A DNA stretch of 64,000 nt from positions 33,860,850 to 33,924,849 of the forward strand of contig CM050452.1 of NCBI GenBank assembly GCA_027563935.2, given 5' to 3'. Made by a program: the position numbers and the translations under genes. This DNA is from Costus lasius. Taxonomy: Eukaryota > Streptophyta > Magnoliopsida > Zingiberales > Costaceae. Below are positions 1 to 12,144 of this stretch, piece after piece (the stretch's first letter is position 1; every line of letters begins with the position of its first letter). Below the pieces are notes generated by a model, which saw only the letters and a program-made list of their open reading frames with translations, made no database searches and was not told the origin of the DNA.

Positions 1-1458
1 CCGCGTCCCGCTCAGGCGAGATAAGATGCACAGAGATGACAAGCACTAATTTCTGGTAGGCTGTCCCAGCCAATCGCCAACCCGTGCGATTCCCTTTCAT
101 CTTGGCAATCCAGCAGACTGTGCCAACTGAGTTGGTACAACACAGTCTCTGATCCCAGAGATGGCTGCCTCCATGCGCTACCATATGCGCCACATATGTA
201 GCCTACATGGTCAAGCTGACCCGACCTACTCCCTGGACCACCACGTGTTATGCTGAGCAACGAGCAGTGATAAATCCCTACTCTGTAACACGCAGGTGAA
301 ATCCAGCACCGTCTGAAGATAGATGGACGTGCCCACTGAGTGGGTTCAACACGGCTCCAACGATAATCAGAAAGGTGAGGTTTCACGTCAGAAGGCTTTA
401 TCGAGCTTGATATATTAGCGTTGGATTTTAACGGTCTTTTATCTTCTTACTATCAGGCATATCCTATGGCTATAGTAGAAGATAAACTTAAACATGCAAT
501 TCTAATTATTAGCAATAAGTAGAAAGCATGATCTTATGTGGTAAAAGCCCATGAACCCTAGTAAGACCTTAATTTTACTTAAGTCTTCACTTGAGCTCCT
601 TGGCATCTCATCTGGTCCAACCTAGGGCCCTAGCGCCAAGAGCACCTCAGGTGCGCCACCAGCTGAATGCCCCTTTGGGATGTGTGCATTTGTACTCTTG
701 TCTAATCAAAGTACATTTGATCTATCTAGACAAGGTTGACTCGCAGGTCAATTATACAATAAATTAATGAAAAAGTGATTCGCAGATCACAATAAAATTA
801 ACTTATAATTTACCAGGCACGCAGGCCCCAGCACAGCACACAATAGGGCAACCCACATAAGACTAAATAGACAAGCATCATGGCATCAAATCATCATGTG
901 ATCCAATCAAGAAATTAAATTTTTGAAAAACCCCATGGCATCAATTTTAATTTCCTTATTTGCCCTACAACCTTACAATGGTCCATTGATAGGGATCCAC
1001 TCATCCATCTAGTTAGATCCTTTGCCCCTGCATGCACCGAGTCCTAACTGACCCGAGTTGACCTGATGGTCAACCATGCATGCGCCAAGGGCTGAACCAC
1101 CCTCATGAGTTTTGGCAAGCGGGTGTGACCCCGGGCCTAACTCATGTGTGTTCAGTAGTTGTCTCAACCAGACCTCGCTACACGCCTTGGATGCAGTCGA
1201 CCTATAGCCACCTCGTGCTTGCGCACAGGTGCTATCTGGTCAACCCATCTAGGCTGTCAGATGGTCTGATCAGACTAGTTGGATCTAACCTAGAAGATGC
1301 TTTCAACCCCATCAACCCATCTAAGGATTTAATGTAGTGGCACCTTAGATCTAATCATGCGCGCAAGATGTAAGTTTTAGAAAACATTTTGACATGCGCA
1401 AACATCTAGAACATCCATAAGATATATCTTCTAGCATGTTGATAACCCTTAGATCTAA

Positions 1459-1620
1459 GGGGGTCCCCTTCAAGGGGGAGCGCAAACTTTAGGGGGTCCC
1501 CTTCTTGGGGGAGCGCATACTTCATCAAAGCCATGATACAAGCGCAAACTACATGTTAGCATGATACAAGCGCAAACTTTATGTTAGCATGATACAAGCG
1601 CAAACTTCATGTAAACAAAG
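1459..1620 (-). repeat. Short tandem repeats beside the D0 PBS
   Basis: Two ~33-bp units centred on the hairpin-like ccccttcaaggggg and ccccttcttggggg, followed by three ~28-bp units around atgatacaagcgcaaact. The same array occurs in B (26838-26999). A keeps the hairpin units but fewer of the others, so repeat number varies between copies. Confidence 0.75.
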
Positions 1621-1691
1621 CATGCATCAAGTAAGCGCAATATGTATGGATCACAAACACTTCAAAGCAATCATATAGATCATATCAAGAG

Positions 1692-1709
1692 CCTAGCTCT
1701 GATACCAAT
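1692..1709 (-). other. PBS of D0 (initiator-Met tRNA)
   Basis: On the minus strand the sequence next to the LTR reads attggtatcagagc, the usual plant LTR-retrotransposon match to the 3' end of initiator-Met tRNA. It primes minus-strand DNA synthesis. Confidence 0.9.
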
Positions 1710-3390
1710 TGAAGTGACCCCTACAAGATAAAGGGGGGAAACCCTAATCATGTGCATCTAGCATGCATGGCGGAAAATAGGGTTTCAAAATCGCATATGA
1801 AACTATATGATCAACTTAAGTTATGAGAAATCATACCAACGCCATAAGCTTGGAATTCGGCTTGGAAGAAGAGATCAAATTAGGTCTCCTCCACAAGTCC
1901 ACACACAAGATGAAGATGCTCACTTCCTTGAGATCTCTTGTGCTAGCAAGACACCCAAGCCTTATCTTGTCGAATGGAAAGGGTTTGATGAGATGAATCC
2001 GTTCGGCCGAGAGCTTCTCTTGGATGTCTACTCCACACCTTCGTCAACCACACCTCGAAAAGAATCAAGGCGTTGAAGTGAGGAGCTCAACGCATAAGCG
2101 TTTTGGCATTGAAGCAAAACCGGCCCTTGATGACTTTCCATAAATGGAAGTCAATCAAGCCATGCGTTCAAGCCAACCCAAAACGCATTTTGGCATTGAA
2201 CCAAGCGTTCATATTTGTGAACCGGTTCAATCCAAAATGTCAAATCGGCTTTGGTTCATCAAACCAAACCGAAATAGCTCAAGCCACTTGGTCTAGACCA
2301 AATCGAACCCCAAGGCTTATGATCTAACCGTTCATCTCCTGATGCCCCTGATCTCTCCGATCTAGCATCACCTCTCTCGATCGAAGCTTACCGATCTCAA
2401 GCCCTAATCAATCAAACATGATCAGACCAGATCTTACTTACAATCAGAGATTAAATCCCTTTAATCTGAACTCAAAGAATCCAGTCCATACGATCTGACT
2501 TAAGTAAGCCATATCACCAAATTGTGCGACCCTGAGGGTTTCCTCTAAATGTCGGTAACGATAACTTACGTTATCACGATCAATGAGGGGTATCTAGCAA
2601 CACATCACTGTCTCCCGATATAAAGGAAAGAGTCTTCCAAGACTACTCCCAAACCATAGCACAAGTGTGACTCAATTCACAAGGCATACATATGTCCTTT
2701 ACCACTGGATGTTCTTATTGGACAAGCATGTCAAGCCTGTAACTCCAATATGATGAGCATGATTAGATTAGATGCACATAGTCATCTGGGTATGGCCATA
2801 CACTATCTCAATCATCTCATAAGGGGGCCCTTTAGAACATCACACTCCTTAAACAAGGAGACGGCAATCCTATGTCTATCACTAGTGTCCTAACCTGATT
2901 CAAGCTCACCATCCAAGATAGTCTATAATCATTATGTTTCAAATGATATTGAACTACCTCAAGACAATGACAATCATCATTTAGAAACACAAGTGATCTC
3001 AAGTCAAAGGACATGTGCCACTTGCTGCTTACAAGGATTATTTACATTGTGACAAGCAATGGAATATCCCAGTAGGGTCTGTCCAGTACATCCAATGTAC
3101 CCATGAGTCTACATCTTATTCCATGCTCGAAGCATCCTATAAGATTAGCACTCATATTAGTCTCAATCATATCAAGGCTGTCTCATGTTCACCAAGATAT
3201 CTCGACTAAGGACATATAGCCTGTCAGCCTAGCTGAACAGCTTTGAGACATTATTCAGAAGTACACTTATTACAGCAGACAAGGTAACAACCTGAATAAT
3301 AACCATGCCTTTATAAACTTAAGAGTTTATTACATGATACTAATACAATCCCAAGGCCTCAAACATTAGCCTTAAGGGCATACCCCAACA
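1710..3390 (-). repeat. 5' LTR of D0 (F1 family, 1681 bp)
   Basis: Plus-strand ends are tgaagtgacc and taccccaaca, so the element's own LTR runs TGTTGGGG to CTTCA. It contains the TATA-like motif near its 5' end, the double hairpin (GNRA hairpin at 2560-2575) and the donor-like GTAAGT (plus-strand acttac at 2436-2441). Confidence 0.92.
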
Positions 3391-5273
3391 CTGAGGTGGC
3401 CATACGATAAGGAGCCTTTGATATTGGAGCTGTACCAGGCATCAGCTCAATACCAAACTCCACATCCCTGTGGGGAGGCAAACCTGAAAACTCATCTGAG
3501 AATACATCAGGAAACTCACAGACTACCTCTATCTGAGCTAAGTCTGGATTTGAGTCTTCTTGCACCTTAACATGTGCAAGGTATCCTTTGCACCCACTGG
3601 CTAGCAACTTGCTGGCATGCACAAATGATATCACATGTGGCCCTTGATCAGACACCAGGCCTCTTACCAGCAGATGACTCCCATCCTGAAGATGCAGAGT
3701 AACAATCTTCTCAAAGCAATCCACTGTAGCGTGGTGAGAAGATAGCCAATCCATGCCTAGGATCAAATCATAATCCTGCATGCCTAGTAGTATCAAATCA
3801 ACTAGAAACTCGTACTGCTCTACGTGAATAACACAGTCAGGGTAGACTATGTCAGTGGATAAACTATCCCCCAATGGCGTACATACTGAAACCGTGTAAT
3901 CTAGTACTCTAGGTGAGACAGGTAGTCTAGAAGCAAAATTAGCAGACACAAAGGACAAATTGGACCCCGGATCAAACAAAATACGAGCTAACTGATCAAA
4001 AACATGTAAAGTACCTTCCACGACGGATCGGGAAGCTCGAGTGTCCTTCTCTGCTATAGCGTAGACTCTGGCCTGGACAGCTGGTCTATCGGTACCCCCG
4101 GATCTGTGACCTAGGCGCCTTGCAATCCTTGATCCTGTGCCCCACTTTTCCGCAATTGAAGCACGCCCCGGACTTCTTGTGGCAGTCCGCCCTCAGGTGA
4201 CCTTTGGCCCCACAATGGTAGCAGACTCTGTCCTCTACCCGGCCATCAGTACTCTGCTGCTGTGACTGAGATGTCTGCTGCGGTCTCTGAGTTCCCTTCC
4301 CCTAATACGGTCTATATCGGTCTCTCTTCTGGTCCTTCCCCTTATGGAATTTCCTATTGCCTCCCCCAGTTTGCTGGGGAACCGGTGTCACAGCTGTAGG
4401 GGCTACAACTAGGGCTGTCTCAGTCTGCTCCTCCAGGATGTACTTCTCTGCGGTGCGTGCACGATCCAGCATCTCAGCATAAGTCTCCAAGTGCTGTAGT
4501 CCCACCTTTTGTCTGATATCCCTTCTGAGACCCCTGAGAAATTTCTTAGCTCGCCTATTCTCAGTATTTATCAAATGTGGAGCATATTTCCCAAGCTTTG
4601 AGAACAACAAGTCATACTGATCCACCGTCATGTCCCCTTGTTCCAGATGGATGAACTCCACCTCCCTGTCCTCAACCATGCTAGTGGGAAAGAATTTCTC
4701 ATTGAACCGGGACAAGAAGTATTGCCACGTCACCGGTTCAGATCTGTCCACCGCGAGTCTCAGCTCACTCTTCCACCACACATCTGCGTCACCACGCATC
4801 ATATAAGCGGCCAAACATAGTCTGTCCTCATCTGAACACCGCATCACTTGGAAAATCTTCTCCAAGCCGGAAAGCCAGTCCTCTGCCATCCTGTAATCTG
4901 GACTCCCATAAAAAGAACTAGGGCCCAACCGCTGGAATTCACCCACAAGCAAGGCATAGCGCCTATGGGTGTCCTCCGGCAAGCTAACCCCCGGGCCCGA
5001 GTCAGACTCAGACCCCCGCCCCTGCGTCGGTATCTGTGTCCGAGACATAAGCTGTAACTGCTCTCTGAACTCGCGTTGCTGGTCGCGATTCTGCTGTAAC
5101 AGCTGCTGCTGCACCTCCTGGTGCTGGGTCTGCTGCTGCTGCAGCATCTGAGCCTGCTGCTGGATTAGTGCGTTTTGTTGCTGCACCATACCAGTCAGAG
5201 ACTCCATGGCCCGCAGGAATTCAGCAGTCTGATCACTGCTGCCAGCACTATCACTCGACCTGAGGCGCACCAT
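3391..5273 (-). pseudogene. T1 gag-protease, broken and interrupted
   Basis: Starts at 5273 (MVRLRSS) with a Gln-rich, probably coiled-coil N-terminal part (about residues 28-75), then the retrotransposon Gag domain with VDQYDLLFSKLGKYAPHL. The frame meets a TAG at 4302-4304 just before two CX2CX4HX4C zinc knuckles (about 4235-4120), which are otherwise in frame. A second lesion follows: the frame changes within the C5 run at 4095-4099, after which the protease region reads on to 3391 with the active-site-like LFDPGSN. Gag packages RNA and protease cleaves the polyprotein; this copy could not make the polyprotein. T2 supplies the comparison. Confidence 0.88.
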
Positions 5274-5431
5274 ACTGGCTCCTTAAACACACACAAAACA
5301 AATACACACAAATCAGATTTACAGTCAAGACAGTTCTCAAACAAGCTTCCTAGCTGTCTAGCAATACACAAGCAAGGTTTTCCACTCTCGAAACCGCTAT
5401 TATTAGCTAGCTCATCGCTCTGATACCACTC
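5274..5431 (-). other. T1 leader with PBS (5417-5428)
   Basis: A 158-bp leader between LTR and gag. On the minus strand tggtatcagagc lies three bases from the LTR end and matches initiator-Met tRNA exactly, unlike the altered PBS of T2. Confidence 0.85.
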
Positions 5432-6322
5432 TGTAACATCCCCTCAGAATAAACCCCAATCACAGACAGAAACCGCGGAAGATAGGGAATGTCACACACA
5501 AACGACAAGACAGATGCTAGGGAATAATAGCTTACACAAAACGATACGAAAAATTTCGGCAGCATGTCCCCAGAAACACTAAGAAAATTCCTGTACATGC
5601 TCCATAATATAACAATATGGATCGACATCCCGACCACAAACTAAAACACACCAATTCGAAACAAAATTCTCTGAACGACATCACATCATCAAGTTAATAA
5701 AATCACGGTAATCAAATAATTCTAGACATAACAGAATTCACCGAAAACAGGCTTAAGCCCTCGGTTTACAATCGTATCAAAACCAAATGCCAACCCGGCA
5801 ACAGATATCACAGTACTCAAAAAGAAATAGCCACATCCGGCTAACATGTCCATGAATCAAAAGTCATAAAACTTTGGCCACATCCGGCCCTCAAAATATC
5901 ACAGGCTCGCAGGCCCCAACATATCAAGTCAGAAAGCAAAATATCCACTAAGCTGTAGGCTCCTGCCCTGCATCTGGAAATATAGTGGAATGAGCTACAC
6001 AGCTCAGTGAGTAGATAGTCTCGTTCGACCATCCACTAATATGCAACCCAAAAATAGATGCAGATATCTTTTCAAAAACTTTTAACAGAAGATGACAAAG
6101 CATGATACATAATAAAGCTGATAACCATAAATCACAATCATGATCATAAATCAATACCCCCACAATCCCGGGCAACAAGATCACAAAACAGCCTAACCGG
6201 CTAACAGACTCAGACTCACGCAACTATTGTCCAGTGATTTCAGAACTGACCCCGAGGGTCCAACCCGGCCTTCGTCAAGGCACTGAGAGTAACTTGCGCA
6301 ACAAACATTGGTGAGGCCTAGA

Positions 6323-6490
6323 TTCAAGAGGTGGCCCCCGTCAGGTCACGACGTGGCACTTTGCTCTACGACACTCAACCACACCCCCTTACCGGGAACA
6401 CAAAACCCCCACAACTGGGAAACAAGAACAGAACAGAAGGTGAATGAATTCAAGAGGTGGCCCCCGTCTGACCAAGACGTGGCACTTTGC
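6323..6490 (-). promoter_or_regulatory. Paired ~41-bp repeats with ACGTGGC core in T1 LTR
   Basis: Copies at 6323-6364 and 6450-6490 share tcaagaggtggccccc followed by gacgtggcactttgc. ACGTGGC is the core of plant G-box/ABRE bZIP sites. Two copies also occur in each T2 LTR. A regulatory role is inference. Confidence 0.5.
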
Positions 6491-7522
6491 TTCAAACACC
6501 CAACTCTCAAAAGGTTTATCACCTGGACAAAATACCCTTAACACAAACCGGAAACCTGAACCTCTAACCTGGTCACTAGACTCTAGAACAGTCCCTCCAT
6601 TACCGGAAACATGTCAGAATAGGATGGGTGGATTCCCCAACCCCAAATCAGAATGACTGTTCACTGAGTGCTCTAGTTGACCCTTAGGTTCAGTCCACTC
6701 AAGTCTAGGACTCTTATCCTCCATCATACAACACGAACATTATCTCAGACTCCACATTAATCAAGTTCAGGAAAGGTTCTTAGATTTCATGCAAGCATGG
6801 TTTAACCTTTTCTAAGTTATCATCCAAAGTTATCAATCAATATTTCATGTCATTACTTTCTACATACACCATTCAATTAAAAATACATAATAATATAGAA
6901 AATTCACCAAATTTCGTTCACAATTAACATAAATGCAGAATATCATATATTCAAAGTTTTCTACTAGTTCTGATAACAAAAGACAGAAATACCCCTAGTT
7001 CAAAGTTTAAGTCATGCAGGAAAAGTTATCCAAAAATTTCGTAAAAATATTCATTTCGTCCCTCATGATCCCTAGATTCGTAATTTCAAGTTTTCCCCAA
7101 TTTTAACTAAGAAATTTACCGAATTACCCCTAGGTCAATTTCAGTCAACAGAAACGTTTATTTCTAAAAATTCCCAAAAAAATACAGTATAATCCTCATA
7201 TACCTAATTTCATGAATATCAAGTTTTCCCCAATTTTTACCCATGCATTTGGACGTAACTTCATGAAGAAGGGTCGAAATTCTCCTTCAAGCCCTAATCT
7301 TCATGCAATTGAAATTCTAAGGCTACATACATGTTTAATCAAGGTCTAATTTATGATTAGGAGTCTTAAAAACGAAAAGCCCTAATTCTCATGCAACCTA
7401 GGGTTTCGAATTTTGGAGAAAAGCAAGAAAACATGTACAATTTTGCAAGCATGAGTTCATATCATAATTCTATCCCTTAATCCTCTCTAAATCAAGCAAC
7501 ACATACAATTTTCGTGAACTAG

Positions 7523-7735
7523 GTGAAGGAGAACATCCACTCACCTTGTTTTCGGTTCTTCCAAGCCAACACCCTCACGTCACCCACGCCGCCGGAAACA
7601 CCTCAAGCGTCGCCGGAAAACGTCTCCACCACCAATAGCCGCCGGCCACAAGAAGAGGAGAAGGAGAAGAAGGCAAGCCGCCCCTTCACCCTAGAGAAAT
7701 CGTGAGAGAAGAGGAAAACGAGGGTGAACACGGTT
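7523..7735 (-). other. Purine/pyrimidine-biased CCG-rich part of T1 LTR
   Basis: Contains repeated gccgccgg-type words and A/G-rich runs, like the transcribed part of plant gypsy LTRs. The small plus-strand open frame here (7523-7705) has no recognisable domain and I do not call it a gene. Confidence 0.4.
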
Positions 7736-7886
7736 TCCCCCAAATTTTTGTTTTTTCCAAGCCTCTAACGAATCCAAACCCAATAGCCAACATAAGTGGA
7801 AGATCCAATAACCCTTTAGTATAAGTTAATCTCCACTTTACCCTTATCAAAGGCTCTTACCCTTTTCTAACAAGAAAGACACCACT

Positions 7887-7940
7887 AGCCTAGTGGTGTG
7901 CAGCACACAACCTATGCCTTAAGTCGCAGGTTCGAATCCT
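7887..7940 (+). other. tRNA-like A box and B box inside the T1 LTR
   Basis: tagcctagtgg (7887-7897) matches the RNA polymerase III A-box consensus TRGCNNAGYNGG, and ggttcgaatcc (7930-7940) matches the B box GGTTCGANTCC exactly, with tRNA-like spacing. The strand is opposite to T1. It is probably a fragment of a tRNA-derived SINE; I see no full cloverleaf and no clear tail. Confidence 0.55.
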
Positions 7941-8074
7941 CTCCGCGATACATATTTTTACATAGCAGGAAAATACATAAATCAAGACATTTTCTCATTG
8001 AAAGAAATTCCCAAAAATGCTAAATAAATAACATTTTATTTTTCTTACCTGCTAATAAATTTCTGGATCTTACA

Positions 8075-10310
8075 CCCGTGATATCTGAGCCTCAGGTTGT
8101 TCAATAACCTGATCTTCTGGCTCAGGCTCATCCAATTCTGCTTGAGTACTTTGTCCTTCCTCTGGATTCTCATCCAGTTTTATTTCTCTCCCACTGGCCT
8201 CTTGCAAAAGAAACTCCTTCTCAAGAAATATGGCCGTCCGAGCAACAAAAACCTTGTTCTCTTTGGGATCGTAGAAATAATAACCCTTAGTTTCCTTAGG
8301 GTAACCGACAAAGATGCATTTGTCAGATCTGCTCTCTAGTTTCCCAGAGGCGAGCTTTTTGACATAAGCCTCGCAGCCCCAGATCCTGATAAATGTCAAG
8401 CTTGGCTGTTTCCCATACCATAACTCATATGGAGTTTTTGAAACGGCCTTGGATGGCACTCGGTTTAGTACCTTTGCAGCTGTTTCCAGTGCAAAACCCC
8501 AAAAGGAGTATGGAAGAGTAGCCTGACTCATCATAGAACGAACCATATCAAGTAACGTTCTATTTCTCCTCTCGGACACACCATTCCATTGCGGTGTTCC
8601 TGGCGGAGTGAGCTGTGAGATAATCCCACACTCCTTCAGATAGTCAGTAAACGTATGACTTAGGTATTCTCCACCTCGATCTGAGCGAAGTGCCTTGATA
8701 TTTCGGCCTAGCTGATTTTGTACTTCATTCTTGAACTCTTTGAACTTGTCAAAAGATTCACTTTTATGTCTCATTAAAAAGACATACCCATATCTACTGA
8801 AATCATCAGTAAAGGTAATGAAGTACTGATAGCCACCTCTGGCATGTTTACTAAATGGCTCACACACATCAGTGTGTATAAGGTCAAGTAAACCTGAAGC
8901 CCTTTGTCCTTTGTTAAGAAAAGGTGACTTCGTCATTTTGCCCATTAAACAAGCTTTGCATGTATCAATCTCCTTGTAGGAGAATGATCCCAGTAGTCCA
9001 TGATCATGCAACCGCTTAATGCGTTTCTCGTTAATATGGCCTAAACGACTATGCCATAGCAAGGTGCTGTCATCAGCATTCTTGGCTTTCTTAATATCAA
9101 TTTTCTGTATAGAACATTCCATGTCCAACATGTATAACCCATTGCTAATTGAACCAGTTGCATAAACAATATTATCATAAGATAAAACACACTTTGAAAT
9201 ATTGCATTCAAAGGAAAAACCCTTCCTGACAAGAGCAGGAATGGAGATAATATTTTTAGTAATACTGGGAACAAAATAACAACTGTTTAGTTCCAATACA
9301 AGTCCAGATGGTAAAGAAATGAAATAGTCTCCTACAGCAACAGCAGCAACCCGTGCCCCGTTTCCAACTCGTAGGTCCACTTCATGCTGTCCCACCTGCC
9401 TTCTTCTCTTGAGTTCCTGCACATTTGAACAAATGTGAACTCCACATGCAGTGTCCAACACCCATGATATAGAAGAAGAAAACATGACCTCAGTCACGAA
9501 TATACCTGAGCCAGAAGCGATGCTTCCCCTCTTATCTCCTTGGAGCGCTTTACAGTCCTTTTTCCAGTGACCCAGCTGGCCACAGTGGAAACACCTGTAT
9601 TCCTTAGACCGCTTCACCTTCTGCTTCAGAGCCTTGCTGTAGCTCTTGACAGGGGCTTTGCCCTTCTTCCCCTTCTTCTTGTTCCTGGAAGGAACCATTA
9701 AGACAGAGGTCGAAGGCTTTCCCTTCAGAGTCTCCTCAGTAGTGAGGAGCATATTCAGCAGCTCTGCCGGAGTACAATCGATTTTGTTCATATTAAAGTT
9801 AATAATGAACGCGTCGAATGAAGGCGGGAGAGACTGCAGAATAATATCCACAGCAAGCTCCTGGTTGATGGTATGCCCCAGTTTCTCTAGAGCCTCCTTG
9901 TGCCCAATCATCTTGAGCACGTGAGCTCCCACTGGGCTCCCTTCAGCCAGTTTGCTCTGAAAGAAAAGCTTTGTCAGATTATAGCGCTCTGTCCTCGCCT
10001 GTGCAGCATACAGCATCTTGAGGTTCGCTATCATGTCTATAGCAGACATATCCTCATGCTGACGCTGCAGCGGTGGCGTCATAGACGCTAGCATCAGGCA
10101 AGCGACATCAATGCTATCATTGACGTGCTTTTCATAGGCTTCCCGAACCGCCCTTGCGGCGTTCGGAGCGGGCTGAGGCGGTATCGCCGTCTCGAGGACA
10201 TACAGTTTCCTCTCTGCCTTAAGAACGATCTTAAGGTGTCCGAACCAGTCAGAGAAGTTCGGCCCAGCAAACTTCTCCCTTTCCAGTAGGGATCGCACAT
10301 TGAAGTTCAT
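8075..10310 (-). CDS. D1 gag-protease-integrase, truncated by T1
   Basis: Starts at 10310 (MNFNVRSLLER), the position used by all copies, and stays open for about 745 codons until T1 interrupts it at 8075. In order: Gag; one CX2CX4HX4C knuckle (CFHCGQLGHWKKDC); protease with LDTACG in the D-T-A active-site position; integrase zinc domain (WHSRLGHI and CKAC); D,D35E core (HTDVCEPF, SDRGGEY, VSERRNRT). Reverse transcriptase and RNase H would follow beyond T1. The first core motif reads HTDVCEPF where B has HSDVCGPF. The visible part has no stop or frameshift, so D1 was probably coding-competent when T1 landed. Confidence 0.93.
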
Positions 10311-12144
10311 GGTGTTCGTTGCTGCAGGTATCTACAACAATGCAAGAACAGCAAGGTCAGTATCAATGTTAAGAATCAATCAGGACTTAAGAAAGATTCT
10401 TTTTCTCACTATTTTATCTGACTGAAAAATCCATTAAACAGTCCGAAAGAGTAGACACTCTTTTAGTGAGATGGGATCCGGATTTATACTTGGTCTCCGC
10501 GTCCCGCTCAGGCGAGATAAGATGCACAGAGAGTACAAGCACTAATCTCCGGTAGGCAGTCCCTGCCGATCGCCAACCCGTGCGATTCCGCTTCATCTGG
10601 GCAATCCAGTAGACTGTGCCAACTGAGTTGGTACAACACAGTCTCTGATCCCACAGATGGCTGCCTCCATGTGCTACCATATGCGCCATATATGTAGCCT
10701 ACATGGTCAAGCTGACCCGACCTACTCCCTGGACCACCATGTGCTATGCTGAGCAACGAGAAGGGATAAATCCCTACTCTGTAACACACAGGTGTAATCC
10801 CACACCGTCTGAAGATAGATGGACGTGCCCACTGAGTGGGTACAACACGGCTCCAACAATAATCAGAACAGTGAGGTTTCGCGTCAGAAGGCTTACGAGC
10901 TTGATATTTTAGCGTTGGATTTTAACGGTCTTTTTATCTTCTTCACTATCATGCAATTCCTATGGTGATAGCAGAAGATAAACTAATCATGCAATTCTAA
11001 TATTTAAACAATAATAAAAGAGAGCATGAATCTTATGTGGTAAAAGCCCATAGCCCTAGTAAGACCTTAATTTAACTTAAGTCTTGACTTGCTTTTCTTC
11101 ATAGGGCTTTTGCTGCTCATCTGGCCCAAACCTGGGCCCAAGCGCCATCTGCAGCTCTGGTGCGCCCACCAGGAATTTGCGCCAGGTCCTAGGGTCGAAC
11201 CCTAGACCTCCCACCTGGTCCAGCCACTGCTGCAAGCGCCTCTGCCAAGTGTGCTCTGTGCTCTTGTCTAATTAAATTACAAATTTAACTATCTAGACAA
11301 GATTGACACGCAGGTCAATTACACATTATAAATTAATTAAACTGTGATTCGCAGATCACAAAAATAAAAATTAATTTACAATTAATTCCCAGGCACGCAG
11401 GCCCCAGCACAGCACACATTAAAAACGGGCAGCCCACATAAGAGTAAATAGACAAACATATGGCATCAATCAACATGTGATCCACTCAAGAAAATTTAAA
11501 TTTCGAAAACCCATAGGCATCAATTTTAATTTCCTTATTTGCCCTACAACCTTACAACGGTCCATTACTAGGGATCCACTCATCCATCCTAGTCAGATCC
11601 ATTGCCCTTGCATGCACCAAGTCCTAACTGACTTGAGTCGACCATAAGGTCAACAATGCATGCGCCAGGGCTGAACAACCACAATGAGGTCTGGCAAGCG
11701 GGTGTGACACCGGGCCTAACTCATGTGTGTTCACTAGTTGTCTCAATCAGACATCGCTACACGCCTGTCTGCAGTCGACCTGTAGCCACCACGTGCTTGC
11801 GCACAGGTGCTACCTGGTCAACCCGTCAAGGCTGTCAGATGGTCTGATCAGACTTTTGGATCTAACCTAGGGGGTGACTTCAACCCCAATAACCCGTCTA
11901 AGGATTTAATGTAAGGCCTTAGATCTAGTGGTATACGCGCAAGTGTTTAAGTTTTAAGAAAAACTACAACATAATATATGCGCCAACTTAACATGCGCCA
12001 AGGAGAAAATCATATCTATTACTAGCATGCATTTTTGCCAACATAAAGCATGTAACTATAGATCTATGAATTTGCGCAAAACATGGATCACAATCATTTT
12101 CAAGCAATCATAAAACATGCATGAAAACCTGCTCTGATACCAAT
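10311..12144 (-). other. D1 leader with PBS (12131-12144)
   Basis: 1.8-kb leader. The minus strand shows tactgac (10356-10362) and a TTGTTGTAG acceptor-like site (AG at 10332-10333) just upstream of gag. Around 11190-11215 is an inverted repeat centred on ggtcgaacc that resembles a tRNA T arm and marks the C/D1/E/E2 subfamily. Confidence 0.8.

Larger units (their letters stand above)
1..1709 (-). other. Untranslated leader of D0
   Basis: Homologous to the leaders of the other copia copies. It has no gag or pol coding. The stretch 12-386 is open in one minus frame, as in other copies, but differences between copies in that frame look unconstrained. It carries tandem repeats close to the PBS and lacks the tRNA T-arm-like insert seen in D1, C, E and E2. 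Confidence 0.8.
1..3390 (-). mobile_element. Copia element D0 (Angela/Tork-like), 5' part only
   Basis: Minus-strand Ty1-copia copy entering from the left edge. It shows its 5' LTR, PBS and most of the leader. By comparison with D1, gag would start about 190 bp left of position 1. It is inserted in gypsy T1 pol: T1 protein-coding sequence resumes at 3391, and the expected 5-bp duplication is ctgag (3391-3395), whose partner is outside the window. LTR and leader are very close to element B, so D0 and B are sister copies. Confidence 0.9.
3391..8074 (-). mobile_element. Gypsy element T1 (Tekay/Del-like), 5' part
   Basis: Minus-strand Ty3-gypsy copy: 5' LTR, PBS, gag and protease region, then cut by D0 at 3390. 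It sits in D1 pol. D1 coding stops at 8075, and the expected target duplication is cccgt (8075-8079), with its partner outside the window. The rest of T1 pol and its 3' LTR must lie left of the window beyond D0. Confidence 0.9.
5432..8074 (-). repeat. 5' LTR of T1 (2643 bp)
   Basis: Plus-strand ends tgtaacatcccc and ggatcttaca, giving TGTAAGATCC to GATGTTACA in element orientation. The same ends bound the T2 LTRs, but the interiors are only partly similar, so T1 and T2 are different subfamilies. It contains two 41-bp G-box repeats and a tRNA-like insert. Confidence 0.9.

Noticed and set aside
1459..1640. Possible CRISPR-like array
   Set aside because: Short adjacent repeats without regular spacers in a plant retrotransposon leader.
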